DNA of 28,893 nt from Miltoncostaeales bacterium (GCA_030829765.1 JAUROO010000144.1:1-28893); one strand, 5' to 3'; shown: positions 14,813 through 21,518, numbered from the stretch's first letter. Notes: generated by a model not told the origin, from the letters alone. Numbers and translations: made by a program.

Positions 14813-15469
14813 TCAGTCGCGGGTACTGCCCCAGGCGTCGTCGTGCACCAGCGACCGCCAGCCGCGGAAGGTGCGCTTGAGCGCCGGGGGAAGACCCTCG
14901 GGAAAGGACTCGGGGTAGCCGAGCGGGGTCACGAGGACGGGGTCGACGTCGTCGGGAAGGCCCACGATGGACTTGAGGCGGTCCTTCTCGAACCGCTGGA
15001 ACGCCGATGTCGGAACGGTGCCGAGCCCCTCAGCCCTCGCCGCGAGGAACAGGTTCTCCATCGCGAATGCCACCGACAGCAGGTCGTCGACGTAGCCGCC
15101 TTCCTCCATGCTCTCGGGATAGTTGTTCCGTGGCACCAGCAGGCCCATCACCCACACGGGTGCGATGCGGTAGGTGGAGAGGATCTTCTCCGCATACGCC
15201 ACGCACTCGGCCTCGTGCTCCTCGGGCGTCGCATCACGCCGCGGACGCATCGCGGCGAAGTACTGCGCGCCGCCGGCGATGACCAGGTCGGCCACCTCGC
15301 GGCGCCGCGCGGCATCGCGCACCACCAGCAGGCTCCAGGCCTGGGATCCGCTGCCGGTCGGTGCCTGCAGCGCCGCGCGCAGCACCCGGTCGACCACCTC
15401 GTCGGGGACGGGGCGTTCGGTGTAGGTGCGCACGGCCTTTCGCTTGCGAATGGCCTCGAATACATCCAT
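14813..15469 (-). CDS. Nitroreductase family protein
   Basis: A 218-residue FMN-dependent oxidoreductase fold. 'MDVFEAIRKRKAVRTYTERPVPDEVV' (in part) and 'ALQAPTGSGSQAWSLLVV' form the usual FMN-binding N-terminus; 'DDLLSVAFAMENLFLAARAEGLGT' (in part) is the central helix; 'VGLPDDVDPVLVTPLGYPESFP' (in part) is the C-terminal signature. It probably reduces nitro-aromatics, quinones or a related electron acceptor. GGAGG is five bases upstream of the ATG. It lies 44 bases after the Bcp gene and 18 before the rhodanese gene in one transcription unit. Confidence 0.92.
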   Translation of the reverse strand: MDVFEAIRKRKAVRTYTERPVPDEVVDRVLRAALQAPTGSGSQAWSLLVVRDAARRREVADLVIAGGAQYFAAMRPRRDATPEEHEAECVAYAEKILSTYRIAPVWVMGLLVPRNNYPESMEEGGYVDDLLSVAFAMENLFLAARAEGLGTVPTSAFQRFEKDRLKSIVGLPDDVDPVLVTPLGYPESFPEGLPPALKRTFRGWRSLVHDDAWGSTRD

Positions 15470-15513
15470 CTGAACCTCCGGCGGGCGTCGTCGCGCGGGA
15501 GCGTACCCGGTGC

Positions 15514-15975
15514 TCAGCCCAGCAGGGCCAGGACCCGGGCCGCATCCCCGGCGGCCTTCACCTTGTAGTCGGCGTGCAGCAGCACCCCGTCCGGCCCAAC
15601 GACGAACGTGCTGCGCTCCACCCCCATGTACGTGCGCCCGTACATGGACTTCTCGACCCATACCCCGTAGGCCTCGAGCACGTCGTGCGACTCGTCGGAC
15701 AGCAGGGGGAAGGTGAGGCCTTCCTTCTCGCGGAACTTCACCAGCCGCGCCACGGGGTCCGGGCTGATCGCCAGCACGGTCGCCCCGAGGTCGCCGAACC
15801 CCGCGAGGGCGTCGCGGTAGCCGCACGCCTGCTGCGTGCACCCCGAGGTCATCGCCTTGGGGTAGAACACGAGTACCACCGGGCCACCGCGCAGCGACGA
15901 CAACGCCACATCCCCGCCGCCATCCGAGGGGAGGGTGAAGTCCGGGGCGGGCTGTCCGGCCTCGAGTCGGGCCAC
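15514..15975 (-). CDS. bcp: Peroxiredoxin of the Bcp/PrxQ type
   Basis: A 153-residue thiol peroxidase that reduces H2O2 and organic peroxides. 'YPKAMTSGCTQQACGYRD' carries the peroxidatic Cys46 and, five residues later, the resolving Cys51, the atypical 2-Cys arrangement of Bcp. 'GQPAPDFTLPSDGG' and 'ERSTFVVGPDGVL' are also typical. The ORF is open to GTG 16011, but the TAGCGT promoter hexamer overlaps that codon. GTG 15975 has AGGAG six bases upstream and gives the normal family start, so it is preferred. First gene of the Bcp-nitroreductase-rhodanese operon. Confidence 0.93.
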   Translation of the reverse strand: MARLEAGQPAPDFTLPSDGGGDVALSSLRGGPVVLVFYPKAMTSGCTQQACGYRDALAGFGDLGATVLAISPDPVARLVKFREKEGLTFPLLSDESHDVLEAYGVWVEKSMYGRTYMGVERSTFVVGPDGVLLHADYKVKAAGDAARVLALLG

Positions 15976-16009
15976 GGCGATCTCCTGGGGTGCGGTGACG
16001 GGCGCCTGC

Positions 16010-16015
16010 ACGCTA
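16010..16015 (-). promoter_or_regulatory. -10 element TAGCGT for the bcp operon
   Basis: Minus-strand TAGCGT precedes a leader of roughly 28 bases with AGGAG at 15982-15986 before GTG 15975. It excludes the longer GTG 16011 start. Confidence 0.5.
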
Positions 16016-16120
16016 CGGCATCAGGGTGCGGATTCCCGGGTGAGCGGGATCCTCCCGGGGGCGCAAGGCCCTGCGCGGCATCTTGTCCACCGGTATGAGG
16101 ACCGTCGGGTGGCGGCGGCA

Positions 16121-16126
16121 TACCGT
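16121..16126 (+). promoter_or_regulatory. -10 element TACCGT, leaderless promoter
   Basis: TACCGT is 6 bases before ATG 16133. Confidence 0.5.
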
Positions 16127-16132
16127 GGGGCC

Positions 16133-17008
16133 ATGTCCGGCAGCCACATGGCAGCGATCCACGGAATGGCGGCGGCGCTCGAGCGTGCCGATGCCTCGGC
16201 ACGGGTGCTCGGCGCCCGTGCCCGCGCGGCGCGTGACGGCGAGGGTCCGGCGGCGGCGTTCTCGGCCCTTGCCACCGCAGGACCCGAGGGCCTCGTGCCC
16301 GCGGTCGGCACCGGGGGCGCGCTCGCCGCGCGGCATCTGGAGCAGGCCGCGCTGGCCGCCACCGGGGCCGGCCCGCTGCTCCCGGCCGATGTCGCCGACT
16401 GCGTGTCGCACGCAGCCGCCGTGGCGCGCGACCACGCAGGCGGGGCGGCGGCGCTCGACCCGCGCGGCGTGGCCGTCGTCGTGCAGCGTGAGGTCGCCGC
16501 GGTACGCGGGCTCGCCGCGCACGCGATGCCACGGGACGATGCCTGGCACCGGCTGCGTCTCGGAACCCACCTCCCGCGGGCGGCGTGGATGAGCGCCCTG
16601 CTTCTGGCGTGCGCACGCGTCGTGCGCGAGGACCCCGGGGCCGCACCGGCCACCTGGCACGCTGCGGCACTGGTGGCCGGTGGCCCACCCGGTGCCTGCG
16701 GCACGCGCCCCGAGGACGTCCTGCCGGCCCTGATGACGGACGACGTCCTGCCGATGTCCGTGGCGCACTCGATGGAGACCGTGGCCGGGGCGATGTTCGC
16801 CCTGTCCCGCCGGGGGTCCGTCGACTCCGGTCCGCTCGCCCTGGCCCGGGCCGCTGCAGCGCGCCTGAGCTCACCGGCGGCACGGGAGGCCCTGGCCGCG
16901 GACCCCCTGCGTGTCATCGCCGAGTCGCTGGACGCCATAGGGGCCATCGCATCGTCAGCGATGCCCGGCGTCGCCCGCCGCGGAGCGGCCCGTCCAGTCG
17001 CTGCGTGA
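16133..17008 (+). CDS. Alpha-E (DUF403)-like helical protein
   Basis: A 291-residue, Ala-rich, all-helical protein. 'AAALERADASARVLGARAR' near the N-terminus and 'DDAWHRLRLGTHLPRAAWM' in the middle resemble the two halves of alpha-E (DUF403) proteins, which carry paired 'LERADxTARLL' helices. In the second half the key Glu-Arg pair is changed to Pro-Arg. Alpha-E proteins usually sit beside circularly permuted ATP-grasp and transglutaminase genes; neither is here. Function unknown. ATG 16133 is chosen because TACCGT lies six bases upstream; the ORF is open further back. Confidence 0.5.
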   Translation: MSGSHMAAIHGMAAALERADASARVLGARARAARDGEGPAAAFSALATAGPEGLVPAVGTGGALAARHLEQAALAATGAGPLLPADVADCVSHAAAVARDHAGGAAALDPRGVAVVVQREVAAVRGLAAHAMPRDDAWHRLRLGTHLPRAAWMSALLLACARVVREDPGAAPATWHAAALVAGGPPGACGTRPEDVLPALMTDDVLPMSVAHSMETVAGAMFALSRRGSVDSGPLALARAAAARLSSPAAREALAADPLRVIAESLDAIGAIASSAMPGVARRGAARPVAA

Positions 17009-17017
17009 CGGGCGGAC

Positions 17018-17023
17018 TATCCT
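17018..17023 (+). promoter_or_regulatory. -10 element TATCCT, leaderless promoter
   Basis: TATCCT is 6 bases before ATG 17030, just after the stop of the previous gene. Confidence 0.5.
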
Positions 17024-17029
17024 CGCCCC

Positions 17030-17233
17030 ATGTGGCCTCTCGGGTTCAGTCGCGCCGACGCGCTCGCATGGGGAATCGCCCTCGCCACGGGCATCGTCTC
17101 CACGGCAATTGCCTGGGCGGGGGGAGCGCGCCTGGGCGCAGCCCTCACATTGGGAGTCGGCCTGATGGTGGTGGTGATCGTGGCGGCGCTGCTGATCGAC
17201 GCCCGCGGGCGCTCGTTCCGCGACGGCGCCTGA
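17030..17233 (+). CDS. Small two-helix membrane protein
   Basis: A 67-residue protein with two hydrophobic helices (about residues 11-32 and 35-57) and a basic C-terminus (DARGRSFRDGA). No family recognised. The start is set by TATCCT six bases upstream. The HTH gene begins 7 bases after its stop, so both are probably in one transcript. Confidence 0.6.
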   Translation: MWPLGFSRADALAWGIALATGIVSTAIAWAGGARLGAALTLGVGLMVVVIVAALLIDARGRSFRDGA

Positions 17234-17240
17234 CGCCGGA

Positions 17241-17945
17241 ATGCCCCGCGAGCCCGGCGCGGGCAGCCCGCGCCGATGGATGGGCATCCGCGAGCGCCCG
17301 TTGTCCCCCGGACGGCGGTCGCTCACGACCTCCGAGGCCGCGGCGCTGCTCGGCGTGAGCGTGCCGACCGTGCGGGCATGGTCGGATGCGGGGAGCCTTC
17401 CCGTCCACCGCACCCCGGGCGGCCACCGACGGTTCGAAGTGGACGAGCTGCGCGCGTGGCTCCGGGATGCCGACGCCGCGCTCCCCGCAGCGGTCCGGGC
17501 GCCACCGGCCGCCGTGGAGTTCCCGCCCTGCCCGGCTCTCGCCACCGTGCTCGCCGGCCGCACGGACGGAATCGCACGGCACCTGGCGCGCACCCGCGGG
17601 CGAAATCCCGGCCCGGTGCCGCGCCCCGGGGCCACGGCTGCGCTCCGGGAGTCGCGTCGCTATGTCCGGCCGCTTGCACGCGCACTGGCCACCGGCCGCG
17701 CCGGCGAGGCCACCGACCGCGCGCAGGCGCTCGGAACCCGCGCTGCCGTTGATGGTCGGCACGTGGAGGTCATCGTGACCGACCGGCGCCTCGCCGACGC
17801 CGTCGTCGACGAGGCCACCGATGCGGAGCGCGCCGGGGCCCCCATCGAACCCGACGGGGTCGCGATCCTGCGGGCCCTGACCGAGCATGTCACCGCCGCG
17901 CTCGCCACGGGCATGGCCCTGCGCAGGGACGCCGCCGCGGACTAG
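17241..17945 (+). CDS. HTH (MerR/BldC-like) DNA-binding protein with unknown C-terminal domain
   Basis: A 234-residue probable transcription regulator. Residues about 28-75 are a winged helix-turn-helix of the MerR/excisionase/BldC type: 'LTTSEAAALLGVSVPTVRAW' is the HTH and 'TPGGHRRFEVDELRAWL' the wing and following helix. The remaining 150 residues are Ala/Arg-rich and helical, with 'REDxxR-like' charged stretches but no ligand domain I can name. Start ATG 17241 lies 7 bases after the previous stop; ATG 17280 is possible. No Shine-Dalgarno is obvious. Targets are unknown. Confidence 0.7.
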   Translation: MPREPGAGSPRRWMGIRERPLSPGRRSLTTSEAAALLGVSVPTVRAWSDAGSLPVHRTPGGHRRFEVDELRAWLRDADAALPAAVRAPPAAVEFPPCPALATVLAGRTDGIARHLARTRGRNPGPVPRPGATAALRESRRYVRPLARALATGRAGEATDRAQALGTRAAVDGRHVEVIVTDRRLADAVVDEATDAERAGAPIEPDGVAILRALTEHVTAALATGMALRRDAAAD

Positions 17946-17957
17946 GCCCCGGAAATG

Positions 17958-17983
17958 CCAGGGGCCCCTTGCGGGACCCCTGG
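17958..17983 (-). terminator. Hairpin after rnpB (GCAA loop)
   Basis: Read on the minus strand this is an 11-bp stem (one G-U pair) closed by a GCAA tetraloop, immediately after the conserved 3' end of RNase P RNA. A short ATTT follows. It is probably the rnpB terminator, and it separates rnpB from the convergent HTH gene. Confidence 0.6.
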
Positions 17984-18322
17984 GTCAGCGAGCCATAAGC
18001 CGGATTCTGTCGTGGGCAGTCATCCATCTGGGACGCCCGTTGCCGGGCGCCTCATGCGGCCTACCTGGGACTGGGCGAGCAACCCGTGACGCCCCGATTT
18101 GGCCTTGCACCAGGTGGGGTTTACCCAGCCGGCCCGTCACCGGACCGCTGGTGCGCTCTTACCGCACCTTTTCACCCTTACCCCGCGATCGCTCGACGAG
18201 GCGGTTTCGTTTCTGTGGCACTTTCCCTTGGGTTTCCCCAGCTGGCCGTTAACCAGCACCCTGCTCTGCGGTGTCCGGACTTTCCTCGAGGCCACAGGGG
18301 CCCCGCGACTGCCTGTCTCGCC
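17984..18322 (-). ncRNA. rnpB: RNase P RNA (bacterial type A)
   Basis: The catalytic RNA that matures tRNA 5' ends. On the minus strand it carries the universal 5' block GAGGAAAGTCCGGACAC (18288-18271). Further on are the central 'GGGTGAAAAGGTGCGGTAAG' type core and the 3' block ACAGAATCCGGCTTAT (18010-17995). The order and spacing fit a type A RNA of about 340 nt. A TATCCT hexamer at 18333-18328 places the 5' end near 18322. It lies directly downstream of lexA on the same strand. Exact ends are estimates. Confidence 0.93.
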
Positions 18323-18327
18323 CGCCA

Positions 18328-18333
18328 AGGATA
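18328..18333 (-). promoter_or_regulatory. -10 element TATCCT for rnpB
   Basis: Minus-strand TATCCT lies about 6 bases before the first bases of the RNase P RNA and 17 bases after the lexA stop, so rnpB probably has its own promoter. Confidence 0.5.
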
Positions 18334-18349
18334 CCGCGACCGGGGCGGC

Positions 18350-18949
18350 CTAGAGGTCGCGCATCACCCCGACAACCCGGCCGATCACCGAGATACCCGT
18401 GCCGCGAATGGGTTCATACGCCGCGTTTTCGGCCTCCAGGCGCACACCGCCCGGCTCCCGGTAGACGCGCTTCACCGTGGCCTCATCGCCGAGCAGCGCC
18501 ACCACGATCTCGCCGTCACGGGCGGTGTCCTGCTGCTTCACCGCCACGAGGTCACCATCGAGGATGCCCGCGTCAATCATCGAATCGCCCTTCACGCGCA
18601 GCAGGTAGTCGGCCTGGAAGGGCGCCGCCACGTGATCCTCCACGTGCTCGTCGGCGAGGATGGGCGCCCCGGCCGCCACGGCGCCCACCAGCGGCAGCGT
18701 CATGGCAGGGGCATGGGACGCGGCACGGCCACCCTGCGCGCCCACCAGCATTGCCCGGGGCTTCGACGGATCGCGCCTCAGATGCCCTGACGCCTCCAGT
18801 TTCTCCAGGTGCCGATGCACCGTGGATGGGGAGGCCAGCCCCACGCCCTGTCCGATCTCGCGCACCGTCGGCGGGTAGCCGTTGCGCTCCACATGATCCT
18901 CGATGAAGGCCAGGATCTCGGCCTGCCTGCCGGTCGGTGCCGTTGCCAT
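18350..18949 (-). CDS. lexA: LexA SOS repressor
   Basis: A 199-residue repressor. The N-terminal winged HTH contains 'GYPPTVREIGQGVGLASPST' (residues 24-43). The self-cleavage site is Ala93-Gly94 in 'AVAAGAPI'. The catalytic dyad is Ser123 ('KGDSMIDAG') and Lys160 ('ATVKRVY'), 37 residues apart as in E. coli LexA. The ORF is open to 19138, into the tRNA gene, and ATG 18994 has a GGAGG. However, the promoter hexamer and a LexA operator lie at 18977-18998, so the coding region must begin after them. ATG 18949 gives the standard LexA length. Autoregulation by RecA-stimulated cleavage is expected. Confidence 0.95.
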   Translation of the reverse strand: MATAPTGRQAEILAFIEDHVERNGYPPTVREIGQGVGLASPSTVHRHLEKLEASGHLRRDPSKPRAMLVGAQGGRAASHAPAMTLPLVGAVAAGAPILADEHVEDHVAAPFQADYLLRVKGDSMIDAGILDGDLVAVKQQDTARDGEIVVALLGDEATVKRVYREPGGVRLEAENAAYEPIRGTGISVIGRVVGVMRDL

Positions 18950-18976
18950 CCGCAATGCCCCCGGTGTCGGAGATGT

Positions 18977-18990
18977 CGAACTGGTGTTCG
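18977..18990. promoter_or_regulatory. LexA operator (SOS box) CGAAC-N4-GTTCG
   Basis: A perfect 5-bp inverted repeat, CGAACTGGTGTTCG. It matches the GAAC-N4-GTTC box of Actinobacteria and Bacillus. It lies 2 bases downstream of the lexA -10 hexamer, over the transcription start, an ideal repression site. Confidence 0.8.
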
Positions 18991-18992
18991 CC

Positions 18993-18998
18993 ATGCTA
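18993..18998 (-). promoter_or_regulatory. -10 element TAGCAT for lexA
   Basis: Minus-strand TAGCAT followed after 2 bases by the LexA box. The mRNA would have a leader of about 37 bases before ATG 18949. Confidence 0.5.
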
Positions 18999-19026
18999 GC
19001 AGGGCCTCCTGCCGCGCCCGTGCTGC

Positions 19027-19032
19027 TACATT
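19027..19032 (+). promoter_or_regulatory. Possible -10 element TACATT for the tRNA gene
   Basis: TACATT lies 36 bases before the mature tRNA 5' end and is divergent from the lexA promoter. Confidence 0.3.
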
Positions 19033-19068
19033 GCCCCGCGCCGTTCACGCGATGGGCGGTTCCGACCT

Positions 19069-19153
<85 letters not shown>

Positions 19154-19156
19154 TTC

Positions 19157-19202
19157 CGGAAACACGAAGGGCCGCCCCGAGGGGCGGCCCTTCGTGTTTC
19201 CG
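19157..19202 (+). terminator. Terminator hairpin after tRNA-Leu
   Basis: A perfect 22-bp inverted repeat with a 2-base centre (GA), beginning 4 bases after the tRNA. The 3' arm contains TTCGTGTTT, but there is no long T run. It is a strong intrinsic-type terminator and could act in both directions for the convergent small gene ending at 19219. Confidence 0.85.
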
Positions 19203-19218
19203 CGTATGCCCGGTGCCG

Positions 19219-19356
19219 CTACCCGAAGATGGCCTGGATCGCCCAGACGACCCACGCGATCATGTACATCGAGACAACCCCGATGAGGTAGAGGACGATG
19301 CCGGCGCCGATGAGCGCGATGAACGCGCCGACGAACTTGACCGGCAGTGAGCGCAT
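19219..19356 (-). CDS. Small membrane protein, 45 residues
   Basis: A very hydrophobic 45-residue protein, MRSLPVKFVGAFIALIG and onward, with one long or two short membrane helices, ending in 'AWVVWAIQAIFG'. A GATACT hexamer lies exactly 6 bases before the ATG, the same leaderless geometry as other genes here, which supports it as real. Function unknown. It lies downstream of secG but has its own promoter; between them is a stretch of alternating G and C tracts. Confidence 0.5.
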   Translation of the reverse strand: MRSLPVKFVGAFIALIGAGIVLYLIGVVSMYMIAWVVWAIQAIFG

Positions 19357-19362
19357 GACTGA

Positions 19363-19368
19363 AGTATC
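19363..19368 (-). promoter_or_regulatory. -10 element GATACT, leaderless promoter
   Basis: Minus-strand GATACT is 6 bases before ATG 19356. Confidence 0.4.
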
Positions 19369-19371
19369 CAC

Positions 19372-19441
19372 GGGGGGGACTTTACCCCCGGCACGGGGGG
19401 AAGGCCGTTCCCCGTGAGGGGGATGACTGTCCCCAGTGGGG
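19372..19441 (-). terminator. Alternating G/C-tract hairpins downstream of secG
   Basis: Seven tracts of 4-7 G or C alternate: G 19372-19378, C 19385-19389, G 19395-19400, C 19410-19413, G 19418-19422, C 19431-19434, G 19438-19441. Adjacent tracts can pair as small hairpins in several registers. The position, 11 bases after the secG stop, suggests a transcription termination region without a T run. Confidence 0.4.
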
Positions 19442-19451
19442 CGCGGGGCCG

Positions 19452-19685
19452 CTAGGCGAGGGCGCGGCCGAGCACGTACGTCATCAGGAAGAACAGGACC
19501 GCCACCACCACGGTGATGCGGGTCAGGTTCTTCTCGACGATGGCGGACGACCCGCCGTAGGCGCTCGCGCCACCGCCCACCCCGAAGGCGCCGGACAGGC
19601 CGGAGTCCTTCCCGCTGTGCATCAGCACGAGGGCGACCAGCATGACGCAGAGGATGACGTGTATGACGACCAGGAGCGCGATCAC
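19452..19685 (-). CDS. secG: Preprotein translocase subunit SecG
   Basis: A 77-residue Sec translocon subunit with two membrane helices (about residues 2-22 and 53-74). The conserved cytoplasmic loop 'HSGKDSGLSGAFGVGGGASAYG' (in part) is typical of SecG. The GTG start overlaps the stop of the upstream methyltransferase-like gene (GTGA). The small size and longer overlapping frames make it easy to miss. A TACTCT hexamer 8 bases before the GTG may be an internal promoter. Confidence 0.92.
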   Translation of the reverse strand: MIALLVVIHVILCVMLVALVLMHSGKDSGLSGAFGVGGGASAYGGSSAIVEKNLTRITVVVAVLFFLMTYVLGRALA

Positions 19686-20173
19686 GGCGCGCCAGAGTAG
19701 CAGCGTTCCGCACCCGGCCGGAGCGCGCCCTCCTCGCGCAGCATCCGCGCCTTGGCCGCCGGACCCCCCGCCGAGTACCCGCCGGGCGCACCATCTGCCC
19801 TCACCACGCGGTGACACGGGATCACCACCGGCAGCGGGTTGGCCGCCATGGCCGAGCCGGCGGCCCGCGCCGCGCCCGGGCTCCCCGCCCGAACGGCCAG
19901 CTCGGCGTAGGTGATCACCTCCCCGCGGCGCAGGGCATGGCACGCCATGAGCGCCCGCCCGCGGAAGCCGCGGGGAAGGCGCGACCAGTCCGGGTCCGCG
20001 GGGGCGGCGCCGGGGTCCCCCGCCCCCACGCGGACGGCGCCGGCACCCCGCGCGCGGCGCTCCGCCTCGCCCCGCGTGCGCGCGGCGGCCACCAGCCCGC
20101 CGTCCCCCCAGGCCATCCACCACGTCCCGTGCCCGGTCGGCACGCGCGCCACCTGCGCCACCCAGCCGCTCAT
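19682..20173 (-). CDS. Methylated-DNA-protein cysteine methyltransferase-like protein
   Basis: A 163-residue protein of the Ogt/AGT family. It repairs O6-alkylguanine by moving the alkyl group to its own Cys. The helix 'GEVITYAELAVRAGSPGAAR' and the motif 'NPLPVVIPCHRVV' with the acceptor Cys120 are complete, followed by 'GGYSAGGPAAKARML' like the canonical 'GGYxxGxxxKxxLL'. The N-terminal domain is short and not closely similar, so it may be an Ogt-type variant. ATG 20173 lies on a 32-bp palindrome shared with the divergent thioesterase gene. Confidence 0.9.
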   Translation of the reverse strand: MSGWVAQVARVPTGHGTWWMAWGDGGLVAAARTRGEAERRARGAGAVRVGAGDPGAAPADPDWSRLPRGFRGRALMACHALRRGEVITYAELAVRAGSPGAARAAGSAMAANPLPVVIPCHRVVRADGAPGGYSAGGPAAKARMLREEGALRPGAERCYSGAP

Positions 20174-20196
20174 GCCACCATGGTGGCATGAGCGGC
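20165..20196. promoter_or_regulatory. 32-bp perfect palindrome holding two start codons and two -10 hexamers
   Basis: The two halves are exact reverse complements with centre CCATGG at 20178-20183. Each strand reads CACCAT-GGTGGC-ATG-AGC-GGC: a -10-like hexamer, 6 bases, then a start codon. The divergent genes therefore both begin Met-Ser-Gly and their start codons are only 14 bases apart. The two hexamers share two bases, so this looks like a symmetric bidirectional leaderless promoter. Confidence 0.7.
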
Positions 20197-20622
20197 GACG
20201 GCACAGAGCTTCTGAATCCCCCCGAGATCACCCATTGCTTCGTCTGCGGGTCGGATAACCCGTCGGGCCTGGGGCTGCACGTCTTCCGGGACGGAACCGA
20301 TGCCGTGGCCACCTGGGTACCCGACGAGCGGTTCCAGGGATGGGCCGACCGCCTGCACGGCGGCATCATCGGGCTGCTCGTGGACGAGATGCTGGTGTAC
20401 GCAGGGGCTCCGCACGGCCTGTGGGGCATGACCGCCAAGGTCCGCTACTGGCTGCGCAAGCCCGTGCCGCTCGAGGGCGTGGAGCTCACGCTGCGCGGGC
20501 GCCTGGTGCAGTCGAGCGGGCGGGGCTTCCGCGCGGTGGTCAGCGTGCACTCGGGGGACGTGCTCGTGGCCGAGGGCGAGGGAATGTGCGTGCTGCGCGA
20601 CGATTCCCCGCGCCCGGAGTAG
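20188..20622 (+). CDS. PaaI-type hotdog thioesterase
   Basis: A 144-residue acyl-CoA thioesterase-like protein of the hotdog fold. It has 'CFVCGSDNPSGLGLHV', common in a group of PaaI relatives, and 'LHGGIIGLLVDEMLVYAG', the HGG-x3-x-LxDE active-site helix region. 'TAKVRYWLRKPVPLEGVELTLRG' (in part) gives the central strands. The substrate is unknown. ATG 20188 lies in the palindrome and the only promoter-like hexamer is inside it. It is followed by the MqnD-like gene with its own promoter. Confidence 0.88.
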   Translation: MSGDGTELLNPPEITHCFVCGSDNPSGLGLHVFRDGTDAVATWVPDERFQGWADRLHGGIIGLLVDEMLVYAGAPHGLWGMTAKVRYWLRKPVPLEGVELTLRGRLVQSSGRGFRAVVSVHSGDVLVAEGEGMCVLRDDSPRPE

Positions 20623-20633
20623 CCCTCCGGCGC

Positions 20634-20639
20634 TAGGGT
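20634..20639 (+). promoter_or_regulatory. -10 element TAGGGT
   Basis: TAGGGT lies 35 bases before ATG 20675, which has GGAGG at 20661-20665: a leadered promoter for the MqnD-like gene. Confidence 0.4.
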
Positions 20640-20674
20640 TGGCCAACCCGATCCCCGACCGGAGGAACCACCGC

Positions 20675-21514
20675 ATGACGCTGATCCGCCTGGGTCACAG
20701 CCCGGACCCCGACGACGCGTTCATGTTCTACGCGCTGGCGAAGGACCTCATCCCCACCGGGGAGTTCGAGTTCGAGCACCTGCTGCGGGATATCGAGACC
20801 CTGAACCGCTGGGCCATGGAGGGGCGCCTGGAGGTGTCGGCCATCTCCATCCACGCCTACTCCACGGTGGCCGATCGGTACCGGCTGCTACCGCACGGCG
20901 CATCGATGGGCGAGCAGTACGGGCCCATGGTCGTCGCCCGCGAGCCGCTGGACCCCGCCGACCTGCCGCGCATGACCGTGGCGATCCCCGGCACCCTGAC
21001 GAGCGCGTTCCTCGAACTGCAGCTGGCGGCAGGGCGCATCGACAAGCCACTCATCGTGCCCTTCGACCGGATACTCGACGTCGTGGCCGATGGCACCGCC
21101 GATGCGGGGCTCGTGATCCACGAGGGCCAGCTGACCTACGAGGCACAGGGCCTGGTGAACGTGCTCGACCTCGGCACGTGGTGGCATGAGCTCACCGGAG
21201 GCCTGCCCCTTCCGCTCGGTGGCAACGTGGTGCGACGCGATCTGGGGGAGCAGGCGATGGTGGACCTGTCGCACATCCTCCGCGAGAGCATCCGGTACAG
21301 CCTGGAGCATCGCGCGGGCGCGCTGCAGTACGCCGCCGAGTACGGGCGCGGGCTGGACGACGACCTGAACGACCGCTTCGTCGGCATGTACGTGAACGAG
21401 CGCACCCTCGACTACGGCGAGGACGGCCGCGAGGCGGTGCGCGAACTGCTCCGCCGCGGCGTCGAGGCCGGGCTCATCGGGCATGAGGTCCCCGTCGACT
21501 TCGTCGAGGACTGA
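20675..21514 (+). CDS. MqnA/MqnD/substrate-binding family protein, MqnD-like
   Basis: A 279-residue protein. 'LGHSPDPDDAFMFYALA' is the N-terminal signature, 'EVSAISIHAYSTVADRY' and 'DAGLVIHEGQLTYEAQGL' follow; the His in 'IHEG' corresponds to the catalytic His of MqnD, 1,4-dihydroxy-6-naphthoate synthase of the futalosine menaquinone pathway. 'GGNVVRRDLG' is also typical. The common MqnD start is SPCPND; here it is SPDPDD, so it may be a related ABC-type binding protein or a variant enzyme. GGAGG nine bases upstream supports ATG 20675. Two small genes follow closely. Confidence 0.8.
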   Translation: MTLIRLGHSPDPDDAFMFYALAKDLIPTGEFEFEHLLRDIETLNRWAMEGRLEVSAISIHAYSTVADRYRLLPHGASMGEQYGPMVVAREPLDPADLPRMTVAIPGTLTSAFLELQLAAGRIDKPLIVPFDRILDVVADGTADAGLVIHEGQLTYEAQGLVNVLDLGTWWHELTGGLPLPLGGNVVRRDLGEQAMVDLSHILRESIRYSLEHRAGALQYAAEYGRGLDDDLNDRFVGMYVNERTLDYGEDGREAVRELLRRGVEAGLIGHEVPVDFVED

Positions 21515-21518
21515 CCAG

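Noticed and set aside
15976..16011. Longer bcp starting at GTG 16011
   Set aside because: The TAGCGT promoter overlaps that codon, whereas GTG 15975 has AGGAG at ideal spacing and the usual family N-terminus.
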